Assembly (NCBI GenBank): GCA_012516295.1
Contig: JAAYWU010000120.1
Span: forward strand, 1 to 6,117
DNA from: Clostridiales bacterium
GTDB taxonomy: Bacteria > Bacillota > Clostridia > Oscillospirales > Acutalibacteraceae
Reading direction: 5' to 3'
Length of the DNA: 6,117 nucleotides
The notes under the pieces are model-generated. The model was not told where the DNA came from, made no database searches, and saw nothing but the letters and a program-made list of their open reading frames with translations. Every line of letters begins with the position of its first letter. The first letter of the stretch is position 1. The position numbers and the translations under genes are program-made. This document shows, piece after piece, positions 1-6,117 of this stretch.

Positions 1-1077
1 ATGCAGGACGGGAAAATGAAGCTGGGAAGCTTCTGCATCAGCGCCGTCCGCAAAATGGATACCGATTTGCCGCCGGATTTGGTGCCCGGCTGTGCGGCAA
101 TTGCGCAATATGTGATGGATTATGTACCGAGCGAATCGACGGATGTTTACGGATTTGCCGCTTCGCTCTTTTTTGCTTTAACCGGCACCCTTCCGCAGGA
201 CGCCTTGAAGCGGCGAACGGACACGCGCCTTTTAATTCCAACAAGCATTCTGCGCAGCCTGCCGCCCCATGTGGTGTCTGCGCTGGCAAACGCATTACAG
301 GTTTCTCCCGATAAACGCACCCCGACCTTTGAACGGCTTCGCGCCGAATTATCCGCCGCGCCGACGGTTACGGCGACAATCGAAGAAACACAGCGGATTC
401 CGGGCGCGGGAGAGGACGGCGATCGTGAAAAAAAGGGTGTGCCGAATTTCGTATGGGTTATCCTGACCTGTGTCGCGGCACTCATCGTTTTTACAATTGT
501 CGGGATTATCTGGATATCAAATTCTGATCAGAGCGGGGCCGAAACGCTTGCTTCGAGTACCTCGCAGGTGGAATCCTCTGAATCCGAAATTCCGGACAGT
601 CCGCTGAACGCTGAGGAATCCGAGGACCCGAACCTGATTGCCGCGCCGAGTTTCATCGGCCAAAACTTTAAGGAGCTGACTTCCTCCGAGTCATCCTCCG
701 CGGACCAGGATTATCAGGTTCTGCTTTCTACTAAGCAGTTCAGCGATACCATTCCGGAAGGCTGCATAATTTCCCAGTCGCCCGCGCCGGGAACAAAAAT
801 GGCAAAGGGTACGGCAATTGTTGTGGTTGTCAGCGAAGGCGCGGCTGTGCGCACGCTGCCGTCAATCACCGGAAAAACACTAGCGGAGGCTTCCGAGGCG
901 GTCACCTCGGCCGGATTCACACCCACGAAAACGGAGGAGTACAGTTCCACCGTACCGGAGGGATTGGCAATCGGCTATAAGGACGTAAAGGAAGGCAGCC
1001 AGATGGCTTACGGTTCAGAGGTTGTTATTGTAATCAGCAAGGGGCCGGCAAGCGGCGGCGACGATACCACATCTTGA
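1..1077 (+). CDS. PASTA-domain membrane protein with degenerate Ser/Thr kinase C-lobe (5' partial)
   Basis: The frame is open at the left edge, and the ATG at base 1 is probably internal, because the protein begins in the middle of a kinase fold. Residues 7-118 read as a kinase C-lobe: the activation segment, then STDVYGFAASLFFALTG (subdomain IX, D48 kept) and DKRTPTFERLRAEL (subdomain XI, R106 kept). Residues 149-172 form one transmembrane helix. Residues 173-211 are a Ser/Glu-rich linker. Two PASTA repeats follow at about 213-280 and 283-348. In this architecture (the PknB/Stk/PrkC family) the kinase is cytoplasmic and the PASTA repeats face the cell wall, where they are known to bind muropeptides or lipid II. 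The DFG position reads SFC (residues 10-12) and the APE-like PGYAPIEQY segment reads PGCAAIAQY (29-37). The metal-binding Asp and the APE Glu are therefore absent, which points to a pseudokinase. The N-lobe and HRD loop lie outside the window. The family is secure; lack of activity is inferred. Confidence 0.88.
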   Translation: MQDGKMKLGSFCISAVRKMDTDLPPDLVPGCAAIAQYVMDYVPSESTDVYGFAASLFFALTGTLPQDALKRRTDTRLLIPTSILRSLPPHVVSALANALQVSPDKRTPTFERLRAELSAAPTVTATIEETQRIPGAGEDGDREKKGVPNFVWVILTCVAALIVFTIVGIIWISNSDQSGAETLASSTSQVESSESEIPDSPLNAEESEDPNLIAAPSFIGQNFKELTSSESSSADQDYQVLLSTKQFSDTIPEGCIISQSPAPGTKMAKGTAIVVVVSEGAAVRTLPSITGKTLAEASEAVTSAGFTPTKTEEYSSTVPEGLAIGYKDVKEGSQMAYGSEVVIVISKGPASGGDDTTS

Positions 1078-1093
1078 ATATTATAAGTGGCAG

Positions 1094-1126
1094 AGGACCT
1101 GGAACGGCAGTTTCAGGTCCTTTTTT
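1094..1126 (+). terminator. Intrinsic terminator of the PASTA kinase-like gene
   Basis: The arm AGGACCTG (1094-1101) pairs perfectly with CAGGTCCT (1114-1121). GAAC and GTTT extend the stem inward to 12 bp with one G-U pair, leaving a GGCA tetraloop at 1106-1109. Six T residues follow at 1121-1126. It lies 16 nt after the stop codon at 1075-1077. On the minus strand the hairpin is not followed by a T tract, so it should act only on plus-strand transcripts. Confidence 0.92.
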
Positions 1127-2225
1127 GCTGCTTATTTGCGCGGTATTCAGCAAGCAGCAGGTCAACCATCCGTCCGTAGCTTTTTACGCCGTCCTCCTGT
1201 TTGTTGGCTCGCAGGTAACTGTCGTTTACAGCGCTTGCCGCGACGGCAGCCGGGCCTTTAAACTGTTCCCAGTAAGCGTTATTGTCCGCAAGGTCGCGTT
1301 TTACGCCTTCGCCGAGCTGGGCATAGATCGTATTCGCCGTGCCGCTGTCGGCATCGTAGAGTGCGTTGTATGTATAAATAAAAGCCAGCATATTTCCGGA
1401 ATATTGAAAATCGGGGTCGTCGCTGTATTCACAGGCAAGATAACCGATAAAATTGGCTTCGTCCTCGCGCATGTATCCGCGCAGGTGCGAAAGCTCATGG
1501 CACATGGTTGCCGGTATGGAGAACTGCGGGACATCCACATTGACATTGGCTTCAAAAGTAAATGGAAAAAATATACCCGTAATATTACACCAGGACATCA
1601 GCCGGGAAGCGATTACCGGTTTCGGTTGCCCGTATCCCGCCGGAAGCAGGGGGTGTTGCCGATGGAGTTTTTCAAATGCCGCCTGTGCTTTTTTGGCGGT
1701 TTCATAAATATTCCCGCTAGTCCGTTTTGTTTCGGATTTCCCGTCGGCTTTCTCTTCCTTGCGAAGAGCGCTGACCTTTTCGCCCAGAGCGCTGCACAGC
1801 GCGGTAAGCTCGGCCTTTGACGATGGGCGGATTTCCAGCCCGGACGTCTGGGCGAATGTATACCGGCTGTAGTTGATTCCGCAGCTGAGCATAAATACAA
1901 AATAAAGGACGCTGGCAAGGCATACGGGGGTAATCAGGGAAAGAAGAAGAACCCGCCCGCGGCTGCCCTTTGCTTTTTTGATTTTTATGACGCAGACGAT
2001 CAGATAAGCTGCAGCGCCTATCACAAGCAGCACAATCAGCAGTTCCGCTATGGAAAACGGAGCAAGCGAAGTGATAAAATTTATACCTTTCGACAACACC
2101 GGGTAGACGGTTACGGCATACCATTCCGCAAAAGCAGGAGCACGCGAAGCGATGAACGAAAGCAGAAACGCGGCCGGCGCAAAAAGGAAAAGCCATAACC
2201 GCTTATAACAGACTATTTTTTTCAT
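1113..2225 (-). CDS. DUF3810-family membrane protein with HExxH zinc metallopeptidase motif
   Basis: This is a 370-aa protein. The start at 2225 (MKKIVCYK) is preferred over an ATG 30 codons upstream because GGAGGTG sits 7 nt before it and the promoter lies between the two ATGs. Hydrophobic segments at about residues 10-28, 58-80 and 92-114, with basic residues at the N-terminus and in the 81-91 loop, predict an inside N-terminus and an extracytoplasmic domain from about 115 to 370. That domain holds CHELSHLRG: H243, E244 and H247 form an HExxH site, and E256 in REDEANF nine residues later is a candidate third zinc ligand. This layout matches my recollection of the DUF3810 family, which has a zincin-like signature but, as far as I know, no established substrate. 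Residues 135-190 are polar and helical. The gene converges on the PASTA gene and its stop codon lies within that gene's terminator. Proteolysis is inferred from the motif only. Confidence 0.88.
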   Translation of the reverse strand: MKKIVCYKRLWLFLFAPAAFLLSFIASRAPAFAEWYAVTVYPVLSKGINFITSLAPFSIAELLIVLLVIGAAAYLIVCVIKIKKAKGSRGRVLLLSLITPVCLASVLYFVFMLSCGINYSRYTFAQTSGLEIRPSSKAELTALCSALGEKVSALRKEEKADGKSETKRTSGNIYETAKKAQAAFEKLHRQHPLLPAGYGQPKPVIASRLMSWCNITGIFFPFTFEANVNVDVPQFSIPATMCHELSHLRGYMREDEANFIGYLACEYSDDPDFQYSGNMLAFIYTYNALYDADSGTANTIYAQLGEGVKRDLADNNAYWEQFKGPAAVAASAVNDSYLRANKQEDGVKSYGRMVDLLLAEYRANKQQKRT

Positions 2226-2230
2226 TTTGA

Positions 2231-2237
2231 CACCTCC
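2231..2237 (-). promoter_or_regulatory. Ribosome binding site of the DUF3810 gene
   Basis: GGAGGTG on the minus strand, with 7 nt between GGAGG and the ATG at 2225. It decides the start at MKKIVC rather than the in-frame ATG at 2315. Confidence 0.85.
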
Positions 2238-2247
2238 GCTTTCGTTT

Positions 2248-2276
2248 ATTGTAGTATATCGTCGAAGAAGCGTCAA
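2248..2276 (-). promoter_or_regulatory. Sigma-A-type promoter for the DUF3810 gene
   Basis: On the minus strand, the -35 TTGACG (2276-2271), a 17-nt spacer and the -10 TACAAT (2253-2248) each differ from consensus at one position. The predicted start near 2241 gives a leader of only about 16 nt, which begins just ahead of the GGAGGTG. The promoter lies within the upstream extension of the longest possible reading frame, which supports the shorter start codon. Confidence 0.72.
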
Positions 2277-2355
2277 TGGAATCAAGACCCAAGGGGAGCA
2301 TTTTGATAAAAGCATAGAAGGAAGGGGCTTGTGCCATATTTATACAGAATATGAG

Positions 2356-2384
2356 TTGCCTATATATCTTAAAAATGGTATGAT
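2356..2384 (+). promoter_or_regulatory. Sigma-A-type promoter for the LURP-one-related gene
   Basis: The -35 TTGCCT (2356-2361), a 17-nt A/T-rich spacer and the -10 TATGAT (2379-2384) predict a start near 2391, about 30 nt before the ATG at 2422. It is divergent from the DUF3810 promoter, with about 80 bp between the two -35 boxes. Confidence 0.68.
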
Positions 2385-2407
2385 AAAAAGGAATCTTTAT
2401 TTGCAAA

Positions 2408-2414
2408 GGGGAGG
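2408..2414 (+). promoter_or_regulatory. Ribosome binding site of the LURP-one-related gene
   Basis: GGGGAGG ends 7 nt before the ATG at 2422. It fixes the start at MKFFIKQ. The longer open frame upstream crosses the promoter and has no family similarity. Confidence 0.85.
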
Positions 2415-2421
2415 CTGGCGC

Positions 2422-2913
2422 ATGAAGTTTTTCATTAAGCAGAGCACCGGTACAGATGCTCTTTTTACGATTCTCGATACGCTGGGTCAACCTGTTTATC
2501 GTGTTACCGGTGATTCGCTTGCCATTGGCAGCAAGTTTTATTTGATTGACGGCAATACGATTGAAGTGGCTAAAATTGTAAGCTTGGGCCTTACGCCGAA
2601 GTCGAAATATACGATATACATTCATGATAAGGAATGCGCCCGTGTAAACTGGAGCTTTACGTCGGAACACCATCCGGTCAAAATCAAGGGTGTGAACTGG
2701 CGTTTCCGCGGCGATTTGGTTGAACGCTCCTATGATTTGATCGATGCAGATTCAGCGGTGGTCATGTCCCACGGGCGGTGCTGGAATGAAAACGGCGATT
2801 GCTTTGCCGTTGACATTGCCAACGAATCGGATGTCCTGCTTTGTTTGTGCATTGCGGTTATTCTGGACAGCACGGTTATAGCGGGTTCCGCGAAGGCTGT
2901 GCCGGCAAACTGA
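2422..2913 (+). CDS. LURP-one-related / Tubby C-terminal-like family protein (YxjI-type)
   Basis: This is a 163-aa protein, a typical length for single-domain bacterial members. It opens with MKFFIKQ, followed by repeated short beta-hairpin patterns: FTILDTLGQPVYRV (15-28), LAIGSKFYLID (33-43), KYTIYIHDKECARV (62-75) and VNWRFRGDLVERSYDLID (91-108). A hydrophobic C-terminal helix lies at about 137-152 (DVLLCLCIAVILD). This strand order and the final buried helix fit the Tubby/LURP-one/phospholipid-scramblase fold, a 12-strand barrel around a central helix. The helix is therefore more likely the core of the barrel than a membrane anchor, and no signal peptide is visible. The biochemical role of bacterial members is not settled; lipid binding is suggested only by the fold. 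The gene has its own promoter, and a valS promoter follows 7 bp after its stop codon, so it is probably a single-gene unit. Confidence 0.85.
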   Translation: MKFFIKQSTGTDALFTILDTLGQPVYRVTGDSLAIGSKFYLIDGNTIEVAKIVSLGLTPKSKYTIYIHDKECARVNWSFTSEHHPVKIKGVNWRFRGDLVERSYDLIDADSAVVMSHGRCWNENGDCFAVDIANESDVLLCLCIAVILDSTVIAGSAKAVPAN

Positions 2914-2919
2914 CGCAAT

Positions 2920-2948
2920 TTGACAAACCGATATTGTAATGCCATAAT
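2920..2948 (+). promoter_or_regulatory. Sigma-A-type promoter for valS
   Basis: A perfect -35 TTGACA (2920-2925), a 17-nt spacer and the -10 CATAAT (2943-2948, one mismatch) predict a start near 2955 and a leader of about 115 nt before valS. It begins 7 bp after the stop codon of the LURP-one-related gene. The -10 box lies inside an inverted repeat (2942-2960). Confidence 0.78.
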
Positions 2949-2960
2949 ATAGTATTATGG
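2942..2960. repeat. Perfect 8-bp inverted repeat over the valS -10 and start region
   Basis: CCATAATA (2942-2949) and TATTATGG (2953-2960) are perfect reverse complements separated by TAG. As RNA, the stem could lengthen to 12 bp (2938-2964) with two G-U pairs, followed by a few more T residues (2965-2967). The position over the -10 and predicted transcription start is that of a classical operator. Alternatively it is a weak, A/T-rich terminator for the LURP-one-related gene. The repeat itself is seen; its role is inferred. Confidence 0.6.
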
Positions 2961-3100
2961 TGTTTTTCGATCAGGGGCAGCCGGACGAGCCTGTCTTGAA
3001 AATGGATATTGGCGCGGCGTTTTTGGCGACACATTATTTTGAATACAGGGGAAAACCCAGGAGGGAAATCTATGAGCAGGGAACTGGCAAAGACTTATAA
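2957..3100 (+). CDS. Possible 47-codon leader ORF overlapping the valS start (doubtful)
   Basis: An ATG at 2957 opens a frame ([12 protein letters not shown]...) that ends at TAA 3098-3100, overlapping the first 29 nt of valS in another frame. The ATG lies only about 2 nt after the predicted transcription start and has no ribosome binding site, so translation would have to be leaderless. It contains just two Val codons (residues 2 and 13), so it does not look like a valine attenuator peptide. An open run of this length can occur by chance. I do not recognise the product. Confidence 0.15.
   Translation: MVFFDQGQPDEPVLKMDIGAAFLATHYFEYRGKPRREIYEQGTGKDL
3059..3065 (+). promoter_or_regulatory. 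Ribosome binding site of valS
   Basis: AGGAGGG ends 6 nt before the ATG at 3072. It fixes the start at [11 protein letters not shown] and excludes the 21-codon upstream extension, which starts at a TTG without a binding site. Confidence 0.88.
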
Positions 3101-5699
3101 CCCGCAGGAAGTCGAGGACAGAATCTATGACTTCTGGCTTTCCGGCGGATATTTCCACGCACAGGTGGATCCGGAGAAAAAACCGTATACAATCGTAATC
3201 CCGCCTCCAAACATTACCGGGCAGCTTCATATGGGACATGCCCTGGATGAAACTTTGCAGGATATCCTGATTCGCTGGAGAAGAATGCAGGGGTATTCGG
3301 CGCTTTGGGTGCCGGGAACCGACCATGCTTCTATTGCGACGGAAGCCAAAATTGTTGAAGCGATGCGCAAGGAAGGCCTGAAGAAAGATGATATCGGGCG
3401 CGAGGCATTTTTAAAGCGCGCATGGGATTGGAAAGAAAAATACGGCGGACGCATTGTTGAGCAGTTGAAAAAGCTGGGGTCCTCCTGCGATTGGGACCGT
3501 GAACGGTTTACACTTGACGAAGGCTGTTCCAAAGCGGTTCGTGAGGTTTTCGTCCGCCTTTATGATAAAGGACTGATTTACCGCGGTGAGCGAATCATCA
3601 ACTGGTGCCCGCACTGCCGCACTTCCATTTCCGATGCGGAAGTGGAATTCAGCGAGCATGACGGTTCCTTCTGGCATCTGAGCTACCCGTTCAAGGATGG
3701 CAGCGGTTACATCCAGCTTGCCACAACCCGTCCGGAAACCATGCTCGGCGATACCGCCGTAGCGGTGCATCCGGAAGATGAACGCTATGCGGACCTTATC
3801 GGCAAAACGCTGATCCTTCCGATTGTCGGGCGCGAAATCCCGGTAATCGCCGATACGTATGTTGAGCGTGATTTCGGAACCGGCGTGGTAAAGATTACCC
3901 CGGCGCATGACCCGAACGACTTTGAGGTCGGTCTGCGCCACAATCTGCCGGTCATCAATGTGATGGACGAAAGCGGCAATATGAATGAAAATGCCGGGAA
4001 ATACGCGGGAATGCCTTCGCTGGAAGCGCGTGAAAAGATCGTGGAAGAGCTGAAGGAAAAAGGATTTTTGGTCGCGGTAGAACCGATTAAGCATAACGTT
4101 GGTTCCTGTTACCGCTGTGGAACCGTGGTGGAGCCGCGGGTTTCCAAGCAATGGTTTGTAAAAATGAAGCCGCTGGCGGAGCCTGCGATTCAGCAGGTGA
4201 AGGACGGCAAGACCAAATTTGTTCCGGAACGCTTTGAAAAAATCTATTACCATTGGATGGAAAATATTAAGGATTGGTGCATATCGCGCCAGCTTTGGTG
4301 GGGGCACCGTATTCCGGCCTGGTACTGCCAGGATTGCGGCGAAATGATTGTTGCGCGTGAAGAGCCCCACGTGTGCCCGAAGTGCGGTTCCAAAAATCTG
4401 AAGCAGGACGAGGATACGCTTGATACCTGGTTCAGCTCCGCGCTTTGGCCGTTTTCCACTCTGGGATGGCCGGATCAGACCGAGGACTTGAAATATTTCT
4501 ATCCGACCGACACGCTGGTTACCGGCTATGATATTATCTTCTTCTGGGTTGCACGCATGATTTTCTCGGCGATCGAACAGACAGGAGAGGTGCCGTTCAA
4601 CACGGTGCTGATTCACGGCCTTGTGCGCGATGCGCAGGGGAGAAAAATGAGCAAATCGCTCGGCAACGGGGTAGACCCGCTTGAAATTATTGACAAGTAC
4701 GGCGCGGACGCGCTCCGCTTCACGCTTGCCACAGGCAACAGCCCCGGAAACGATATGCGTTTCTCCGACGAAAAGGTGCAGTCTAGCCGCAATTTTGCCA
4801 ATAAGATCTGGAATGCGGCCCGCTTTATCCTGATGAATATTGACGGCCATGATGTTAAGAATAAACTTCCGGACGAGCTCGCCACGGAGGACCAATGGAT
4901 CGTTGACTCCTTTAATCGCGTTACCAAAGAAATTACGGATAACCTTGAACATTTTGAACTGGGAATTGCTGTACAGAAGCTGTACGACTTTTTATGGGAT
5001 GAATTCTGTGACTGGTATATTGAAATCGCAAAGATACGTTTGTATTCGGAGGACGAAAAGGCAGCGCAGAATGTGCGGCAGGTGCTTGTCTGGGTCATGA
5101 GCGGCACTTTGAAGCTGCTGCATCCGTTCATGCCGTACATTACCGAGGAAATTTGGCAGTCGCTTCCGCACGACGGGGAAGCGATCATGGTTTCTAAATG
5201 GCCGGAATTTGAGGAGGCGCACTGCTTCCCGCAGGCCGCGGACAATATGCACAGCATTATGGATGCAATCCGCGCCGTGCGCAACCGCCGTGCCGAGATG
5301 AACGTGCCGCCGTCACGCAAAACCCGCTTGTTCATTGCAACCGGCTCCAAAAAGGTGTTTGAAGACGGCGTTGAAATCATGAAGAAGCTCGCTTATGCAA
5401 ACGAAGTGGAAATTGGGGAAGAATTTGAAATCGACGGTGCGGTGACGATTGTTACTGCGGATGCAAAGCTCTATATTCCTATGTCGGAACTGGTAGACAA
5501 AAAGGCGGAACTGGAACGCCTCACCAAGGAACTGGAATCTGCGCAGAAGCAGTATGCTAACGCACAGGCGAAACTTGCCAATGAGAAGTTTATTTCGAAA
5601 GCACCGGCAAATGTTGTGGAAGGCGTAAAGCAGAATGCGGAGAAGCTCAGCGAACATATTGCGCTGATTCAGTCCAGCATTGAAGCTTTGAAAGAATAG
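3072..5699 (+). CDS. valS: Valyl-tRNA synthetase
   Basis: The cytoplasmic class I enzyme that charges tRNA-Val with valine using ATP. The protein is 875 aa, within the usual bacterial range, and all parts are in order. The opening [17 protein letters not shown] is typical of Val[17 protein letters not shown] at about 44-58 holds the HIGH-type site (HMGH, 53-56). [16 protein letters not shown] follows at 178-193. The CP1 editing domain holds [10 protein letters not shown] (218-227) and AHDPND (278-283), the pocket that hydrolyses mischarged Thr-tRNA. Cysteine pairs at 346/349, 419/422 and 435/438 suggest zinc-ribbon elements. [17 protein letters not shown] lies at 402-418 and the KMSKS loop at 525-529. 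A helical anticodon-binding domain spans about 607-755, and a C-terminal coiled-coil arm that grips the tRNA core spans about 806-875 ([12 protein letters not shown]). No catalytic residue is missing. It has its own promoter and an upstream leader without a visible T-box. folC follows after 59 bp. Confidence 0.98.
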   Translation: MSRELAKTYNPQEVEDRIYDFWLSGGYFHAQVDPEKKPYTIVIPPPNITGQLHMGHALDETLQDILIRWRRMQGYSALWVPGTDHASIATEAKIVEAMRKEGLKKDDIGREAFLKRAWDWKEKYGGRIVEQLKKLGSSCDWDRERFTLDEGCSKAVREVFVRLYDKGLIYRGERIINWCPHCRTSISDAEVEFSEHDGSFWHLSYPFKDGSGYIQLATTRPETMLGDTAVAVHPEDERYADLIGKTLILPIVGREIPVIADTYVERDFGTGVVKITPAHDPNDFEVGLRHNLPVINVMDESGNMNENAGKYAGMPSLEAREKIVEELKEKGFLVAVEPIKHNVGSCYRCGTVVEPRVSKQWFVKMKPLAEPAIQQVKDGKTKFVPERFEKIYYHWMENIKDWCISRQLWWGHRIPAWYCQDCGEMIVAREEPHVCPKCGSKNLKQDEDTLDTWFSSALWPFSTLGWPDQTEDLKYFYPTDTLVTGYDIIFFWVARMIFSAIEQTGEVPFNTVLIHGLVRDAQGRKMSKSLGNGVDPLEIIDKYGADALRFTLATGNSPGNDMRFSDEKVQSSRNFANKIWNAARFILMNIDGHDVKNKLPDELATEDQWIVDSFNRVTKEITDNLEHFELGIAVQKLYDFLWDEFCDWYIEIAKIRLYSEDEKAAQNVRQVLVWVMSGTLKLLHPFMPYITEEIWQSLPHDGEAIMVSKWPEFEEAHCFPQAADNMHSIMDAIRAVRNRRAEMNVPPSRKTRLFIATGSKKVFEDGVEIMKKLAYANEVEIGEEFEIDGAVTIVTADAKLYIPMSELVDKKAELERLTKELESAQKQYANAQAKLANEKFISKAPANVVEGVKQNAEKLSEHIALIQSSIEALKE

Positions 5700-5704
5700 G
5701 AACA

Positions 5705-5736
5705 GGAAGGCGGACATTGCGTCCGCCTTTCATTTT
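5705..5736 (+). terminator. Intrinsic-terminator-like hairpin between valS and folC
   Basis: AAGGCGGAC (5707-5715) pairs perfectly with GTCCGCCTT (5721-5729) around a 5-nt loop, and G-U and G-C pairs at 5705-5706 and 5730-5731 extend it to 11 bp. The T tract is interrupted (TTTCATTTT), so termination may be incomplete. I find no convincing separate promoter before folC, so some read-through from valS is expected. Confidence 0.7.
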
Positions 5737-5758
5737 CGAAATGTAGGTGAAATCATCA

Positions 5759-6117
5759 ATGACTTATACGGAAGCATTAGAGAAAATATCATCGCTGGAG
5801 CGCTTCGGCTCGAAACCGGGTCTGGAACGGATTCAAAAACTGCTTCAAATGATGGGAAACCCGCAGGACAGCCTGAAATATGTGCATGTTGCCGGCACGA
5901 ATGGAAAAGGCTCCACCTGTGCGCTGATTGCCTCGGTTCTAAAGAAAGCCCGCTATAAAACCGGATTGTTCATTTCGCCCTATGTCACGGATTTCTGCGA
6001 ACGGATGCAGATCAACGGGGAGAAGATATCCCATGAGGAATTAGCCGAAATGGTGGAAAAGGTTTTTCCTCTGGTAGAGAAGATGAATCAAAGCGGGGAA
6101 ATCATTACGGAATTCGA
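5759..6117 (+). CDS. folC: Folylpolyglutamate synthase / dihydrofolate synthase (3' partial)
   Basis: The first 119 codons are present and the frame runs open off the window edge; the family is usually about 420-440 aa. FolC adds glutamate to folates, and in many bacteria also joins dihydropteroate to glutamate, using ATP in the cytoplasm. The opening YTEALEKISSLERFGSKPGLERIQKLL is the usual Mur-ligase-like N-terminus. The ATP-binding P-loop is HVAGTNGKGST at residues 43-53. FISPYVTDFCERMQING (71-87) matches the conserved F-SPH-x-ERI-x-ING stretch, with Tyr in place of the common His. The start at 5759 is supported by AGGTGA (5745-5750), 8 nt upstream. valS-folC is a known gene order in Firmicutes such as Bacillus subtilis, so co-expression with valS is likely, modulated by the hairpin between them. 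Whether it has dihydrofolate synthase activity cannot be judged from this fragment. Confidence 0.95.
   Translation, partial: MTYTEALEKISSLERFGSKPGLERIQKLLQMMGNPQDSLKYVHVAGTNGKGSTCALIASVLKKARYKTGLFISPYVTDFCERMQINGEKISHEELAEMVEKVFPLVEKMNQSGEIITEF

Noticed and set aside
1074..1820. A 248-codon plus-strand open frame after the PASTA gene
   Set aside because: It is antisense to the DUF3810 gene, starts at a TTG overlapping the PASTA stop codon, and has no ribosome binding site. The terminator at 1094-1126 would also cut it off.
1717..2196. A 159-codon minus-strand frame overlapping the DUF3810 gene
   Set aside because: It is an alternative frame of the DUF3810 coding sequence, whose own frame carries the membrane helices and the HELSH motif.
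2258..2276. TATACT as an alternative -10 for the DUF3810 promoter
   Set aside because: It leaves only about 12 nt after TTGACG. TACAAT, with a 17-nt spacer, is the better match.
2203..2673. A 156-codon minus-strand frame across the divergent promoters
   Set aside because: It crosses both promoters and the 5' part of the LURP-one-related gene, and it lacks family similarity.
3048..3058. GGG-GAAAA-CCC mini-hairpin just before the valS ribosome binding site
   Set aside because: Only three base pairs, too weak to claim as a regulatory structure.
3411..4952. A 513-codon open frame on the minus strand inside valS
   Set aside because: It lies antisense to highly conserved catalytic, editing and KMSKS regions of valS. 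Its translation resembles no family I know and it has no evident promoter or binding site, so it is a shadow of biased codon use.
4613..5380. A 255-codon minus-strand frame in the 3' half of valS
   Set aside because: It is antisense to the KMSKS and anticodon-binding regions and rich in Ser from reversed codons; it is a shadow frame.

Overview
The window looks like chromosomal DNA from a Gram-positive Clostridia-type bacterium, with Oscillospiraceae/Ruminococcaceae-like as the best guess. The reasons are strong GGAGG-type ribosome binding sites, sigma-A-like promoters, a PASTA-domain kinase-family membrane protein, a DUF3810 membrane metallopeptidase and the valS-folC order common in Firmicutes. 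Base composition is moderate in G+C. I see no mobile element, CRISPR array, rRNA or tRNA. Taxonomy here is inference from gene content only.

Layout: (1) 1-1077, plus strand: the 3' part of a membrane protein with a kinase-like C-lobe, one transmembrane helix and two extracytoplasmic PASTA repeats. The kinase part has lost residues normally essential for catalysis, so it is probably a pseudokinase. A strong intrinsic terminator follows at 1094-1126. (2) 1113-2225, minus strand: a 370-aa DUF3810-family protein with three membrane helices and an extracytoplasmic HELSH zincin site. It converges on gene 1, and its stop codon lies inside gene 1's terminator hairpin. (3) 2226-2421: a divergent intergenic region with one good sigma-A-like promoter for each neighbour. 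(4) 2422-2913, plus: a small LURP-one-related (Tubby C-terminal-like, YxjI-type) protein. (5) 2914-3071: the valS promoter and leader. It carries a perfect inverted repeat over the -10 and start region, no recognisable T-box, and a possible 47-codon leader ORF. (6) 3072-5699, plus: complete valyl-tRNA synthetase, valS. (7) 5705-5736: a GC-rich hairpin with a weak T tract. (8) 5759 to the window end, plus: the 5' part of folC (folylpolyglutamate/dihydrofolate synthase).

valS and folC are housekeeping genes and probably share transcription, with partial termination between them. The upstream three genes concern the cell envelope or are of unknown role: a surface-sensing pseudokinase-like protein, a membrane metallopeptidase-like protein and a lipid-scramblase-fold protein. 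Nothing in the sequence proves that they work together. The most unusual points are the degenerate kinase motifs, the palindrome on the valS promoter and the lack of a T-box before valS.
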